Numbered from the stretch's first letter, positions 42,311 to 51,784 are shown. The stretch is 64,000 bases of DNA from Microbacterium testaceum (GCF_029761935.1 NZ_CP121699.1:682001-746000), one strand, 5' to 3'. The notes: generated by a model not told the origin, from the letters alone. Numbers and translations are program-made.

Positions 42311-42969
42311 TAGGCGGCGTCATCGCCGGCGAGCCAGGTCACGACGCCGGCCACCTCGTCGGCCGACGCGAAGCGCCCGGCGGGGATGTTCTTCTTGTAC
42401 TCGGCCTGCGTGTCAGCAGGGAGCTCGGCGGTCATGTCGGTCTCGATGAAGCCCGGAGCCACCACGTTCGCGGTGATCCCGCGACCTCCGAGCTCGCGGG
42501 TCAGCGACCGCGCGAAGCCGACGAGGGCGCTCTTCGAGGCGGCGTAGTTGATCTGACCGGCCGAGCCGTACAGACCGACGACGCTCGAGATGAGGATGAC
42601 GCGACCCCAGCGGGCCTTGAGCATGCCCTTCGAGGCGCGCTTGACCACGCGGAACGCGCCCCCGAGGTTCGTGTTCACCACGCTGTCGAAGTCGTCTTCG
42701 CTCATGCGCAGCAGCAGGGTGTCCTTCGTGACCCCGGCGTTGGCCACGACCACCGCGATCGGGCCGAGCTCGGCCTCGACCTGCGTGAAAGCGGCGTCGA
42801 CAGTGGCGGCGTCGGTCACGTCGGCACGCACGGTCAGCGTCCCCTCGGGTCCCTCACCCGAGCGGGCGGTCACGGCGACCTTCCACCCCTCGGCGACGAA
42901 ACGCTCGGCGATGGCTCGACCGATGCCCCGGTTTCCTCCGGTGACGACGACGACGCGGTCCTGGGACAT
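42259..42969 (-). CDS. fabG: 3-oxoacyl-ACP reductase
   Basis: 236 residues with GGAG before the ATG at 42969. SDR fold: TGGNRGIGRAI at 10-20, NAGV near 79, catalytic Ser in LISSVVGLYG, Y-A-A-S-K, and the C-terminal GAVIPVDGGLGMGH typical of FabG. Reduces 3-oxoacyl-ACP with NADPH in fatty acid elongation. No other fab gene is adjacent. Its 3' flank carries degenerate copies of its own end. Confidence 0.92.
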   Translation of the reverse strand: MSQDRVVVVTGGNRGIGRAIAERFVAEGWKVAVTARSGEGPEGTLTVRADVTDAATVDAAFTQVEAELGPIAVVVANAGVTKDTLLLRMSEDDFDSVVNTNLGGAFRVVKRASKGMLKARWGRVILISSVVGLYGSAGQINYAASKSALVGFARSLTRELGGRGITANVVAPGFIETDMTAELPADTQAEYKKNIPAGRFASADEVAGVVTWLAGDDAAYISGAVIPVDGGLGMGH

Positions 42970-43104
42970 GGTGAGACTCCTGCGCTTGCGATGACGGAAC
43001 CGGCCCAGCCTACCGAGGCCGCCCCGATCGCCTCGCGCAGCGAGGTTTGACACGGGGTCAGCGGCGCTGGAACGCTGGGAGGACGCGCGACGAAAGGGGC
43101 TCCC

Positions 43105-43806
43105 GTGAGCGACGACCGCACCACCGACCCGCAGCATCCCGACGACACCGGGTCCGACAGCACCTCGGGAGGCGACACCTCCTCGTCCCCGCACGCTCCG
43201 CAGAGCGACGGCGTCCCCGGGTACGACTCCCCCGCGGCACCGGCGACTCCGCCCTCCGAGGCGGCCGGGTCATCGGCATCCGCTCCGCCCTACGGCTCCT
43301 CGACGGAGGGCGCCGCCACCGGCGCCGCCGCTCCCTACGGCACCCCGGCACCGGACGCCCCGGCATACGGCACCCCCGCTGCCCCGGCATACGGCACGGC
43401 GTACGGCACGCCCGCACCCGAGGCACCCGCCTACGGAACCCCGGCGTACGGTCAGCCCACGACCTCGACCTTCGGGCAGCCCGCGTACGGCACCCCGAAC
43501 GCGGGATACGGCTACGGCGGCGGCTACGCCGCCCCCGCGCGCACCAACGTGCTCGCGATCATCTCGCTCGTGGCATCCCTCGTCGGTTTCGTCCTCATCC
43601 TCCCGGTGGTCGGATCGATCGCCGGGGTGATCATGGGCCACATCTCGCTCAAGCAGATCAAGGATCGGGGCGAGCGCGGCCGCGGCATGGCGCTCGCCGG
43701 CGTCATCGTCGGGTACGTCACGCTGCTGTTCGTCATCCTGTTCGTGATCGGGATCTCGATCCTCATCGCGAGCGCAGGGACCAGCGGCTCGCGCTACGGC
43801 GCCTGA
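43105..43806 (+). CDS. DUF4190-type membrane protein with Ala/Pro/Tyr-rich tail
   Basis: 233 residues from a GTG. The first 145 are disordered, acidic, then repeats of A-Y-G-T-P (about ten). Two membrane helices follow: VLAIISLVASLVGFVLILPVVGSIAGVI...GHISLKQI and MALAGVIVGYVTLLFVILFVIGI. The GHISLKQIK and GRGMALAG motifs mark DUF4190. Function unknown; such proteins are common small integral membrane proteins of actinobacteria. Confidence 0.85.
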   Translation: MSDDRTTDPQHPDDTGSDSTSGGDTSSSPHAPQSDGVPGYDSPAAPATPPSEAAGSSASAPPYGSSTEGAATGAAAPYGTPAPDAPAYGTPAAPAYGTAYGTPAPEAPAYGTPAYGQPTTSTFGQPAYGTPNAGYGYGGGYAAPARTNVLAIISLVASLVGFVLILPVVGSIAGVIMGHISLKQIKDRGERGRGMALAGVIVGYVTLLFVILFVIGISILIASAGTSGSRYGA

Positions 43807-43934
43807 CCTTCGGCGGCGGGTCCGCCGGGCGCCTCGCGCGCCGGCGACCCGCCCTCGACGGCTTGTCACGACGTCGAACAGTCCGCGCGAGGCCGCGCCC
43901 TGCCCCACCGCCGCGGGCGTACCCTGATACCACT

Positions 43935-44303
43935 GTGAAGACATCGCACACCGCTCAGTCCGCGACGTCGCTCCCCAAGGCACCGAGGGAGGACGCCGAC
44001 TCCCGCTTCGCCAAATACATGGTGATGATGGGTATCCGTGTCGCGTGCTTCATAGCGATGGCCGTGATCACGCCCTACGGCTGGTACACCTTCGTGTTCG
44101 CCGCCGGGGCGATCTTCCTCCCGTACCTCGCGGTCATCGTCGCCAATGTCGGCGCCGATCAGGGGTCCGCCGAGGCGATCAACCCCGAACGGGCGATCGA
44201 GGCTCCCGCGGCGACTCCCGCCCCCGCGGCGGCGGCCGATGGCCCCATCGTCATCCGCATCGCAGAGACCCCGCGCCTCGAATCACCGCGCGACCCGTCG
44301 TGA
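43935..44303 (+). CDS. DUF3099-family membrane protein
   Basis: 122 residues from GTG 43935 (TACCCT nine bases upstream). Two closely spaced membrane helices (RVACFIAMAVITPYGWYTFV and FAAGAIFLPYLAVIVANVG) follow a 28-residue hydrophilic start, as in DUF3099. The tail is Ala/Pro-rich. Function unknown. The following small gene overlaps by four bases. Confidence 0.85.
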   Translation: MKTSHTAQSATSLPKAPREDADSRFAKYMVMMGIRVACFIAMAVITPYGWYTFVFAAGAIFLPYLAVIVANVGADQGSAEAINPERAIEAPAATPAPAAAADGPIVIRIAETPRLESPRDPS

Positions 44304-44506
44304 CCGACGAGCCCGCGGAGTGCTCGCGGGCCGGATGCCGAGACGCCGCCGCCTGGGCGATCCGCTGGCGCAACCCGCGCATCCACCCCGCCGACCGCCG
44401 CAAGACCTGGGTCGCGTGCGATGAACACGTGTCCTACCTCCGGGAGTTCCTCAGCGCCCGCGACTTCCCCCTCGAGGTGTCAGCCCTTTCGAGAGATCGC
44501 GCGTGA
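44300..44506 (+). CDS. small Cys/His-containing protein
   Basis: 68 residues from a GTG overlapping the DUF3099 stop (GTGA). It holds CSRAGCRDAA and WVACDEHVSYL, that is C-x4-C and a later C-x2-H that could bind one zinc ion. Conserved-looking body WAIRWRNPRIHPADRRKTW. I do not recognise a characterised family. The coupling suggests it works with the membrane protein. Confidence 0.75.
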   Translation: MTDEPAECSRAGCRDAAAWAIRWRNPRIHPADRRKTWVACDEHVSYLREFLSARDFPLEVSALSRDRA

Positions 44507-44614
44507 GCGCCGCGCCCACCGACGTACTCTGGAAGACGTGGTCAGGTCTGTCGAAGTGCACGCGCGCGGGCGCTTCACGCCCGTGAGCTCCGCGGCGGAG
44601 AACGGAGACGCCTT

Positions 44615-45514
44615 GTGAGCGCGCGCGAGATGCCGGCCGCCGGGCGCTGGGCCCTCTACGTCGGAATCGCAATCCTGTTCGCGATCGCCTGCGGGTTCCT
44701 GTCGAACTGGCAGTTCTCACGCAACGCCGAACGCAGCGAGCAGTTGCAGCTCGTGGCCGACAACTACGACGCCGCCCCCGTCCCGCTCGGTGAGCTCCTC
44801 GCCCCGGGGGCCGAGATGAACCCCGGCGACGAGTGGCGCCCCGTGCGCATGGAGGGGCAATACCTCGCCGACGAGCAGCTCCTCGTCCGCAACCGCGCGC
44901 ACGGCGGTTCGGCGGCCTACGAGCAGCTCGTCCCCTTCCGCCTCGACGACGGCCGGACGTTCCTGGTCGATCGCGGGTGGCTGCCTCCGGGCAACCGGCA
45001 AGCGGAACCCGACGAGATCCCCGCGCCGCCCCAGGGCCAGGTGAGCGTCGAGGTGCGCCTCCGCCCCGAAGAGGCCGCGCCGACCTCGGGGCGGACCGCT
45101 GAGGCCGGTCAGGTCCCGACCATCAACCTCGGTCTCGTCGCGGAACAGACCGGACCCCTCGAGCAGGGTGCCTACGGTCTGCTCATGTCCGAGACGCCGG
45201 CGCCGGCGACCACGCCCAACACGGTCGACCCGCCGAGCAACGACCCCGGGCCGTACCTGTCCTACGCCGTGCAATGGATCCTGTTCGCCGTGATGGGGTT
45301 CGGCTTCATCACCTACGTCATCGTGAGCGAGCGCAAGCTCCGCCGCGAGGAAGCGGATGACGAGGACGACGATGTCCTGCCCGAACCGATCCCCGCGCCC
45401 CAGAGACTCGCGGGCGAGAAGCGCCGCGTCGATCCGGTCGCCCTTCACCGGGCGCGGAAGCGGCCGAAGGATCGCGACGCCGACGACGAGGACGCCCTGC
45501 TCGACGCGCGGTGA
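44615..45514 (+). CDS. SURF1-family cytochrome oxidase assembly protein
   Basis: 299 residues from a GTG. N- and C-terminal membrane helices (about 12-29 and 210-229) flank an extracytoplasmic domain. SURF1 motifs: GFLSNWQFSRNAER, WRPVRMEGQYL, LVDRGWLPPG. The cytoplasmic tail after residue 230 is acidic then basic and longer than usual. Needed for building the aa3 oxidase, which uses the heme A made by CtaA and CtaB encoded 13-16 kb away. Confidence 0.9.
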   Translation: MSAREMPAAGRWALYVGIAILFAIACGFLSNWQFSRNAERSEQLQLVADNYDAAPVPLGELLAPGAEMNPGDEWRPVRMEGQYLADEQLLVRNRAHGGSAAYEQLVPFRLDDGRTFLVDRGWLPPGNRQAEPDEIPAPPQGQVSVEVRLRPEEAAPTSGRTAEAGQVPTINLGLVAEQTGPLEQGAYGLLMSETPAPATTPNTVDPPSNDPGPYLSYAVQWILFAVMGFGFITYVIVSERKLRREEADDEDDDVLPEPIPAPQRLAGEKRRVDPVALHRARKRPKDRDADDEDALLDAR

Positions 45515-45614
45515 GCGCGGGAGGGATGCCGAGGAATCGGCGGACCCGCACAGCGATCGGTCTCGAGCCCCGCACCGAGGGCCCCACGCGCGTGACGCCG
45601 GAGCGTCTGCGCCC

Positions 45615-45810
45615 GCGTGATCAGACCCGCGTGATCGCGGCCCCAGACGTCCTCGACGGCACCGACCCGAGGACGACCCCGGTTACGCCAGCGTGATCAG
45701 GTCCGCGTAGTCGCGACCCCAGATATCCTCGACAGCACCCACCGCGAGGACGACCCCGGCTACGCCAGCGTGATCAGGTCGGCGTAATCGCGACCCCAGA
45801 TATCCTCGAC
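45615..45810 (-). repeat. tandem copies of the ABC-F gene 3' end
   Basis: Three copies start at 45615, 45691 and 45768, spaced 76 and 77 bp. The third is the true end of the ABC-F gene. The second differs from it at only two of 43 bases and still spells E-D-I-W-G-R-D-Y-A-D-L-I-T-L-A-stop on the minus strand. The first is more diverged. Both extra copies lie after the stop. Confidence 0.85.
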
Positions 45811-47358
45811 GCCGTCGGGGAGGATGAGCACGCGCTCGGGGTTGAGCGCCTCGACGGCGCCCTCGTCGTGCGAGACGAGCACGACCGCGCCCTCGTAGTG
45901 CGACAGCGCGCCGAGGATCTCCTCGCGGGACGCGGGGTCGAGGTTGTTCGTGGGCTCGTCGAGCAGCAGCATGTTCGCCGACGACACCACGAGCGTCGCG
46001 AGCGACAGACGCGTCTTCTCACCGCCCGAGAGCACGCCCGCGGGCTTGAGTACGTCGTCGCCGACGAACAAGAACGATCCCAGCACCTTGCGGGCCTCGG
46101 TCGCGGTGATGTGCGGCGCCGACGACATCATGTTCTCGAGCACCGAGCGGTTCACGTCGAGGTTCTCGTGCTCCTGCGCGTAGTACCCGATCTTCAGGCC
46201 GTGGCCCGGCTCGAGCTGTCCGGTGTCGGGCTGGTCGACGCCGGCGAGGATGCGCAGCAGCGTCGTCTTTCCGGCACCGTTCAAACCCAGGATGACGACG
46301 CGCGAGCCGCGGTCGATCGCGAGGTCGACGTCGGTGAAGATCTCCAGCGAGCCGTACGATTTCGACAGCCCGGATGCCATGAGGGGCGTCTTGCCGCAGG
46401 GCGCGGGCTTGGGGAACCGGAGCTTGGCGACGCGCTCCTCGGCACGAACCTCGTCGAGGCCCGAGAGCATCTTCTCGGCGCGGGCGACCATCTGGTGCGC
46501 GGCCGCGGCCTTCGAGGCCTTCGCGCCGAAGCGCGCGGCCTGCAGCTGCAGCGCCGTGGCCTTCTTCTCGACGTTGACGCGCTCCTTCTTACGGCGCTCC
46601 TCGTCGGCCACCCGCTGGCGCAGGTAGTTCTTCCAGTTCATGTTGTAGACGTCGATGACCTGGCGATTGGCATCCAGGTAGAAGACCCGGTTGACCGTCT
46701 CGCCGACGAGCTCGACATCGTGCGAGATCACGATGAGCCCGCCCTTGTAGCCCTTCAGAAACTCGCGCAGCCACACGACGCTGTCGGCGTCGAGGTGGTT
46801 GGTCGGCTCGTCGAGGATCATCGTCTGCGCGTCCGAGAAGAGGATGCGCGCGAGCTCGATGCGGCGGCGCTGACCACCCGAGAGGGTCTTGAGCGGCTGA
46901 TCGAGGATGCGGTCGGGAAGAGAGAGGTTGTGGGCGATGGATGCCGCTTCGGCCTCTGCCGCGTATCCGCCGGCCGACTCGAATTCCTCGGTGAGGCGGC
47001 CGTACTTCTTCATCGCCTTCGCAGCGACCGCGGGGTCGTCGTCGCCCATCGCCATCGACGCTTCGTGCATGCCGAGGGCGAGCGAGCCGAGCCCGCGCGC
47101 GTCGAGGATGCGCGTGCGCGCGAGCATCTCGGGGTCGCCCGAGCGGGGGTCCTGCGGCAGGTAGCCGAGCTCGCCGACGCGGTCGACGCCGCCGTTCGAG
47201 GGGAGCAGATCACCGGCGAGCACCTTGGTGAGGGTGGTCTTTCCGGCTCCGTTGCGCCCGACGAGGCCGATCTTGTCGCCGTCGGAGACGCGGAACGCCA
47301 CGTCTGACATGAGCACGCGGGCACCCACGCGGATCTCGAGGTCGTGCACGGCGAGCAC
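45760..47358 (-). CDS. ABC-F family ATPase
   Basis: 532 residues from GTG 47358 (VLAVHDLEIRVGARVLM), the start most relatives use; an ATG at 47400 would add 14 residues without similarity. Two ATPase domains: Walker A GRNGAGKTT and GLNGAGKTT, signatures LSGGQRRRIELARI and LSGGEKTRLSLATL, Walker B with DEPTNHLD and DEPTNNLD. A linker rich in Lys/Ala (about 255-320) joins them. No membrane part. ABC-F proteins act on the ribosome, as translation factors or antibiotic protection proteins; this one is closest to housekeeping types. Terminal TAG. Its end is duplicated downstream. Confidence 0.92.
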   Translation of the reverse strand: MLAVHDLEIRVGARVLMSDVAFRVSDGDKIGLVGRNGAGKTTLTKVLAGDLLPSNGGVDRVGELGYLPQDPRSGDPEMLARTRILDARGLGSLALGMHEASMAMGDDDPAVAAKAMKKYGRLTEEFESAGGYAAEAEAASIAHNLSLPDRILDQPLKTLSGGQRRRIELARILFSDAQTMILDEPTNHLDADSVVWLREFLKGYKGGLIVISHDVELVGETVNRVFYLDANRQVIDVYNMNWKNYLRQRVADEERRKKERVNVEKKATALQLQAARFGAKASKAAAAHQMVARAEKMLSGLDEVRAEERVAKLRFPKPAPCGKTPLMASGLSKSYGSLEIFTDVDLAIDRGSRVVILGLNGAGKTTLLRILAGVDQPDTGQLEPGHGLKIGYYAQEHENLDVNRSVLENMMSSAPHITATEARKVLGSFLFVGDDVLKPAGVLSGGEKTRLSLATLVVSSANMLLLDEPTNNLDPASREEILGALSHYEGAVVLVSHDEGAVEALNPERVLILPDGVEDIWGRDYADLITLA

Positions 47359-47589
47359 AGCGAACGTCCGTTCTTCGGGGATGGGGAAGTAGGCCGACAT
47401 GGCCAGCCACCCAGTATAAGACGCGCCCCTGCATGCCCGCCGACAGCGTGGATTTCCCGCGGGCCCGAGGACCCGCCGCGGCCGGGCATGCCGAGCGGCC
47501 GATCCCGGATGCCGTTACCTCGACGCCGAGACGATCGCCTGGATTCGCGGCATCCCGGTTTGCGTTCCCACCCGAGCCCTGAACTAAAC

Positions 47590-47608
47590 TAAGCCTATCC
47601 TTACCTAA
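47590..47608. promoter_or_regulatory. DtxR/IdeR-type iron box
   Basis: TAAGCCTATCCTTACCTAA agrees with the 19-base DtxR consensus TWAGGTWAGSCTWACCTWA at 16 positions. It lies 17 bases before the GTG of the iron binding-protein gene and covers a possible -10 (TATCCT). Predicts repression when iron is plentiful. Confidence 0.8.
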
Positions 47609-47625
47609 CACGCAGGAGGCTCTTC

Positions 47626-48663
47626 GTGTCCCGATTCCGCGCACTGGCGGCACTCGCCGTCGGTACCGCCCTCGTCCTCACCGGCTGCGCCGGTACCTCA
47701 GCCGCCCCCGGGGCGCAGGAAGGGTCGTCGACGTCGGCAACGGGGTCCTTCCCCGTCACGATCGACCACGCCTTCGGCGAGACCACGATCGAGGCGCAGC
47801 CGAAGCGCGTCGTCACGGTCAGCTGGGGCAACCAAGAGGCCGCGCTCGCGCTCGGCGTCGTGCCCGTCGCCATGCCGAAGGTCACCTGGGGCGACGAAGA
47901 CGGCGACGGCATGCTCCCCTGGGTCAAAGACAAGCTCGACGAGCTCGGCGCCCAGACGCCCACGCTGATGGACGAGACCAACGGTTTCGACTACGAGGCG
48001 ATCGCCGACGCGAAGCCCGACGTCATCCTGGGCGCCTACTCGGGTATGACGCAGGAGCAGTACGACACGCTCAGCAAGATCGCCCCCGTCGTCGCCTTCC
48101 CCGAGATCGCCTGGGGTACCACGTGGCAGCAGATGACGCTGACGGATGCCAAGGCCCTCGGCCTCGAAGATCAGGCGCAGCAGCTGGTCTCCGACCTCGA
48201 GAAGCACGTGACCGACGAGTCCGCCACCTACCCGGCTCTGGCGGGAAAGAAGGCGCTGTTCACCTACATCGACCCGACGGACCTCAGCACCGTCGGCTAC
48301 TACTCGACCAAGGACCCGCGCGCAACGTACCTCGACGAGCTCGGCCTGGTGCCTTCGTCGGCCGTCGAGGCCTCCAGCGCCACCGGTGACACCTTCTGGT
48401 TCACCGAGAGCACAGAGAAGATCGAGAACTTCTCGGACGTCCAGGTCCTCACCGGCTACGGCACCGACGCGACTCTCGCGCAGCTGCAGGCCGACCCGCT
48501 GTGGTCGCGCATCCCCGCGATCGCGAACGGTGCGGTGGCGTTCCTGCCCGACAACACCACCATGGCCGCGGCCGGCAACCCCAGCCCGCTGTCGATCGGC
48601 ACGTCCTACGGCGACGACTACATCGCGCTGGTCGGCAAGGCCGCCGAGAAGGCCGCGTCCTGA
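47626..48663 (+). CDS. iron-siderophore ABC transporter substrate-binding lipoprotein
   Basis: 345 residues from GTG 47626 with GGAGG before it. Lipoprotein signal with lipobox LTGC and lipidated C21. The FepB/FhuD-like fold starts IDHAFGETTIEAQPKRVVTVSWGNQEAALALG. It binds ferric siderophore outside the membrane and passes it to the permease pair encoded next. Which siderophore is not deducible. Behind an iron box. Confidence 0.9.
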   Translation: MSRFRALAALAVGTALVLTGCAGTSAAPGAQEGSSTSATGSFPVTIDHAFGETTIEAQPKRVVTVSWGNQEAALALGVVPVAMPKVTWGDEDGDGMLPWVKDKLDELGAQTPTLMDETNGFDYEAIADAKPDVILGAYSGMTQEQYDTLSKIAPVVAFPEIAWGTTWQQMTLTDAKALGLEDQAQQLVSDLEKHVTDESATYPALAGKKALFTYIDPTDLSTVGYYSTKDPRATYLDELGLVPSSAVEASSATGDTFWFTESTEKIENFSDVQVLTGYGTDATLAQLQADPLWSRIPAIANGAVAFLPDNTTMAAAGNPSPLSIGTSYGDDYIALVGKAAEKAAS

Positions 48664-48763
48664 TGCGGGCGCGTCCGGCGCGGGCCGTCCCGACGCCGCA
48701 GGTTTCGGTGCGGTCCGTCCGGACGCCGCTCGTCACGATGCACGCCCCTCGACCGTCGGCGCG

Positions 48764-49810
48764 ATGACCGCTCTCGCACCGGCTCCGACCGCCCCCGGCG
48801 TCGCCCGCCCGCGTCGCTGGGGGCGGCGACGCGTCGTCGGCGTCACGGCCCTCGTCGCCGTGCTCGTCGTCGCCGTGGTGCTGTCCGTGACCTTCGGCGC
48901 CCGCGACGTCACCGCCGCGGACGTGTGGGCGGGGCTCACCGGCTCCACCGACACGACGTCGGCTGCCGCCGTCGCCAAGCGCATCCCCCGAACGATCCTC
49001 GCGGTCCTGGTGGGCGCGGCCCTGGCCGTGTCGGGCGCCGTGCTGCAGGGGGCGACGCGGAACCCGCTCGCCGACCCGCAGATCCTCGGGATCAACGGCG
49101 GAGCGGGACTCGCGATCGTCACGGGTATCGCCTTCTTCGGTCTGAGCTCGCCGTCGATGTACATCTGGACGGGCATGCTGGGCGCGGCAGCCGCGGCCGT
49201 CCTCGTCTACACGATCGGCTCACTCGGCCGCGGCGGGGCGACACCCCTGCGCCTGGCCCTCGCCGGCGCGGTGACCGCTGTCGCGTTCAGCTCGCTGACG
49301 AGCGCGATCCTGCTCCCCCGGACCGACGTGATGAACGTCTTCCGTTTCTGGCAGATCGGCGGCGTCGGCGGAGCCACGGTCGAGACCATCGGCCAGGTGC
49401 TCCCCTTCCTGCTCGCCGGCCTGATCATCTGCCTCGCAAGCGCCCCGGCGCTGAACACCCTCGCGCTCGGCGACGAACTCGCCGCGGGCCTGGGCGCCCG
49501 CGTGCGCACCGCGCGTCTGGTCGCGACCCTCGGAGCGGTCGTGCTCTGCGGGGCCGCGACCGCCGTCGCCGGCCCGATCGGCTTCGTGGGCCTCATCGTG
49601 CCCCACATGCTCCGCCTGGTCGTCGGCGTCGACCACCGGTGGCTCCTCCCCGTCTCGGCCCTCGGCGGTGCGACCCTGCTGACCCTCGCCGACGTCGTCG
49701 GTCGCGTCGTGGCCCGTCCCGAAGAGATCGAGGTCGGCATCGTCACCGCTCTCATCGGCGCACCGTTCTTCATCGCCCTCGTCCGCCGTCAGAAGATGAG
49801 GGCCCTGTGA
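48764..49810 (+). CDS. FecCD-family iron-siderophore permease 1
   Basis: 348 residues, about nine membrane helices. IPRTILAVLVGAALAVSGAVLQGATRNPLADPQILGINGGAG and GPIGFVGLIVPHMLRL are the FecCD signatures; the latter holds the EAA-like loop that meets the ATPase. The 100-bp gap from the binding-protein gene has no terminator that I can see. The stop overlaps the next start (GTGA). Confidence 0.92.
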   Translation: MTALAPAPTAPGVARPRRWGRRRVVGVTALVAVLVVAVVLSVTFGARDVTAADVWAGLTGSTDTTSAAAVAKRIPRTILAVLVGAALAVSGAVLQGATRNPLADPQILGINGGAGLAIVTGIAFFGLSSPSMYIWTGMLGAAAAAVLVYTIGSLGRGGATPLRLALAGAVTAVAFSSLTSAILLPRTDVMNVFRFWQIGGVGGATVETIGQVLPFLLAGLIICLASAPALNTLALGDELAAGLGARVRTARLVATLGAVVLCGAATAVAGPIGFVGLIVPHMLRLVVGVDHRWLLPVSALGGATLLTLADVVGRVVARPEEIEVGIVTALIGAPFFIALVRRQKMRAL

Positions 49811-50883
49811 CCACGCACCTCTCCCCCCGGGTCGCCGCGCCCGGACCGGCCCCGGACGCCCTGGCATCCGTCATCGCCGGACGCCGCCGTCGCCGCCGTC
49901 GCTGGACCCTCGTCACCGCGACCCTGGTAGCGGCCGTCGTCGTCGCGTTCACCCTCTCGCTCATGTTGGGCCAGACGCTCTACTCGCCCGCCGAAGTGTG
50001 GGGCGTCCTCACCGGGCAGCGCGTCGCCGGAGCCTCGTTCACTGTCGGCGAGCTGCGCCTGCCCCGCGCGATGACGGCCCTGCTGACGGGGCTCTGCTTC
50101 GGCATGGGCGGTGTCGTCTTCCAGACCATGCTGCGCAACGCCCTCGCCAGCCCCGACGTGATCGGCATCAACACCGGCGCGAGTGCGGCGGCCGTCATCG
50201 GCATCGTCGTGCTCGGCTGGGGCGAGACCGCCGTCTCGTTCCTCGCGATGGCGGCGGCTCTGGCTGCGGCGCTCGCCATCTACCTGCTCTCGTATCGCAA
50301 CGGCAGCTCGGGCGCGCGACTCGTCCTCGTGGGCATCGGTGTCGCCGCGATGTGTCAGGCGGTCGTCTCGTATGTCGTCGCGCGCGCCGCGCAGTACGAC
50401 CTCCCCGCCGCGATGCGCTGGATCACCGGCAACCTGAACGACGCCACGTGGGACCGAGCGATGCCGGTCCTCTTCGCGGTCGTCGCGCTGGGTCCGGTGC
50501 TGCTGGTTCTGGCCGGGCGCCTTGAGATCCTCCGCATGGGAGACGACACCGCAGCCGCCATCGGTCTGCCCGTCGAACGCAGCCGCCTGCTGCTGATCGT
50601 GGCGGCCGTCGGCCTCCTCGCCTTCGGGACGGCGGCCGCCGGGCCCATCGCGTTCGTCTCGTTCCTCGCCGGCCCCATCGCGGTGCGCCTGCTCGGCCCG
50701 GTCGGCTCGCCGATCCTGCCCGCCGGCCTCGTCGGAGCCCTGCTCGTGCTGGTCGCCGACTTCGCCGCGCAGTACGCCTTCGGCACCCGCCTGCCGGTCG
50801 GCGTCATCACCGGCGTGCTGGGCGCGCCGTACCTCATCTTCCTGCTCGTCCGCAGCAGCCGATCCGAAGGGACATCGCTATGA
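49807..50883 (+). CDS. FecCD-family iron-siderophore permease 2
   Basis: 358 residues from a GTG. Arg-rich start, then about nine helices with LRLPRAMTALLTGLCFGMGGVVFQTMLRNALASPDVIGINTGAS and GPIAFVSFLAGPIAVRLLG. Forms the heterodimeric channel with permease 1, translationally coupled. Confidence 0.92.
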   Translation: MTTHLSPRVAAPGPAPDALASVIAGRRRRRRRWTLVTATLVAAVVVAFTLSLMLGQTLYSPAEVWGVLTGQRVAGASFTVGELRLPRAMTALLTGLCFGMGGVVFQTMLRNALASPDVIGINTGASAAAVIGIVVLGWGETAVSFLAMAAALAAALAIYLLSYRNGSSGARLVLVGIGVAAMCQAVVSYVVARAAQYDLPAAMRWITGNLNDATWDRAMPVLFAVVALGPVLLVLAGRLEILRMGDDTAAAIGLPVERSRLLLIVAAVGLLAFGTAAAGPIAFVSFLAGPIAVRLLGPVGSPILPAGLVGALLVLVADFAAQYAFGTRLPVGVITGVLGAPYLIFLLVRSSRSEGTSL

Positions 50884-50935
50884 GCGCCGACCGCCCCCCG
50901 GTCCACCCCGTCCCCCACCATCGAGGAGCCACCCG

Positions 50936-51769
50936 ATGACCATCGAGCGCACCCTGACCGCCGAGAGCGTCACGCTCGGCTACGGCGATCGGACGATCGT
51001 CGGCTCCCTGGACCTCGCCCTGCCGCCGGGGCGTGTGACCGCCATCGTCGGCGCGAACGCCTGCGGCAAGTCGACGCTGCTGAAGGCGATGGCCCGTCTG
51101 CTGACACCCTCGGCGGGGCAGGTCCTGCTCGACGGCAAGTCGATCCATCGCCTGCCGACCAAGCAGGTCGCCCGCGTTCTCGGGCTGCTTCCGCAGTCGC
51201 CGATCGCCCCCGACGGCATCGCCGTCAGCGACCTCGTCAGCCGGGGCCGTCACCCGCACCAGGGCGCCCTCTCGCGCTGGACGAGCGTCGATGACGCAGC
51301 GGTCGCCCGCGCCCTCGAGGCCACCGACGTCACGCACCTCGCCGACCGTCCCGTCGACGAGCTCAGCGGCGGTCAACGCCAGCGCGTGTGGATCGCGATG
51401 GCCCTCGCTCAAGAGACCGACGTGCTCCTGCTCGACGAGCCGACGACCTTCCTCGACATCAGCCATCAGATCGACGTCCTCGACCTGCTCACCGACCTCA
51501 ATCGCGACCGCGGCACCACCGTGGCCATGGTGTTGCACGACCTCAACCTCGCCGCCCGCTACGCCGACCACCTCGTGGCCATGGCCGAGGGCGAGGTGAT
51601 CGCGGCCGGCGACCCCTCCGACGTGCTCACCGAAGAGACCGTGCGCCGCGTGTTCGGCCTCGACAGTCGCGTCGTGCCCGATCCCCTGACCGGGCGGCCG
51701 ATGGTAATCCCGATCGGCCGCCACCACACCGTGGCCGAGCCCGAACAGGCCCAGGCGCAGACGGCCTGA
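50936..51769 (+). CDS. iron-siderophore ABC transporter ATPase
   Basis: 277 residues, FepC-like. Walker A reads GANACGKSTLLKA, with Ala-Asn-Ala where GPNGCGKS is usual, but the catalytic GKS is kept. Signature LSGGQRQRVWIAMALAQ, Walker B LLLDEPTTFLD, H-loop LHDLNLA. Energises the importer. Followed by a perfect bidirectional hairpin. Confidence 0.92.
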   Translation: MTIERTLTAESVTLGYGDRTIVGSLDLALPPGRVTAIVGANACGKSTLLKAMARLLTPSAGQVLLDGKSIHRLPTKQVARVLGLLPQSPIAPDGIAVSDLVSRGRHPHQGALSRWTSVDDAAVARALEATDVTHLADRPVDELSGGQRQRVWIAMALAQETDVLLLDEPTTFLDISHQIDVLDLLTDLNRDRGTTVAMVLHDLNLAARYADHLVAMAEGEVIAAGDPSDVLTEETVRRVFGLDSRVVPDPLTGRPMVIPIGRHHTVAEPEQAQAQTA

Positions 51770-51784
51770 GAGGTCACCAGAATC

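Noticed and set aside
47359..47400. 14-residue N-terminal extension of the ABC-F protein
   Set aside because: Relatives start at VLAVHDLEIR, and the added residues show no conservation that I can recall. Kept only as an alternative start.
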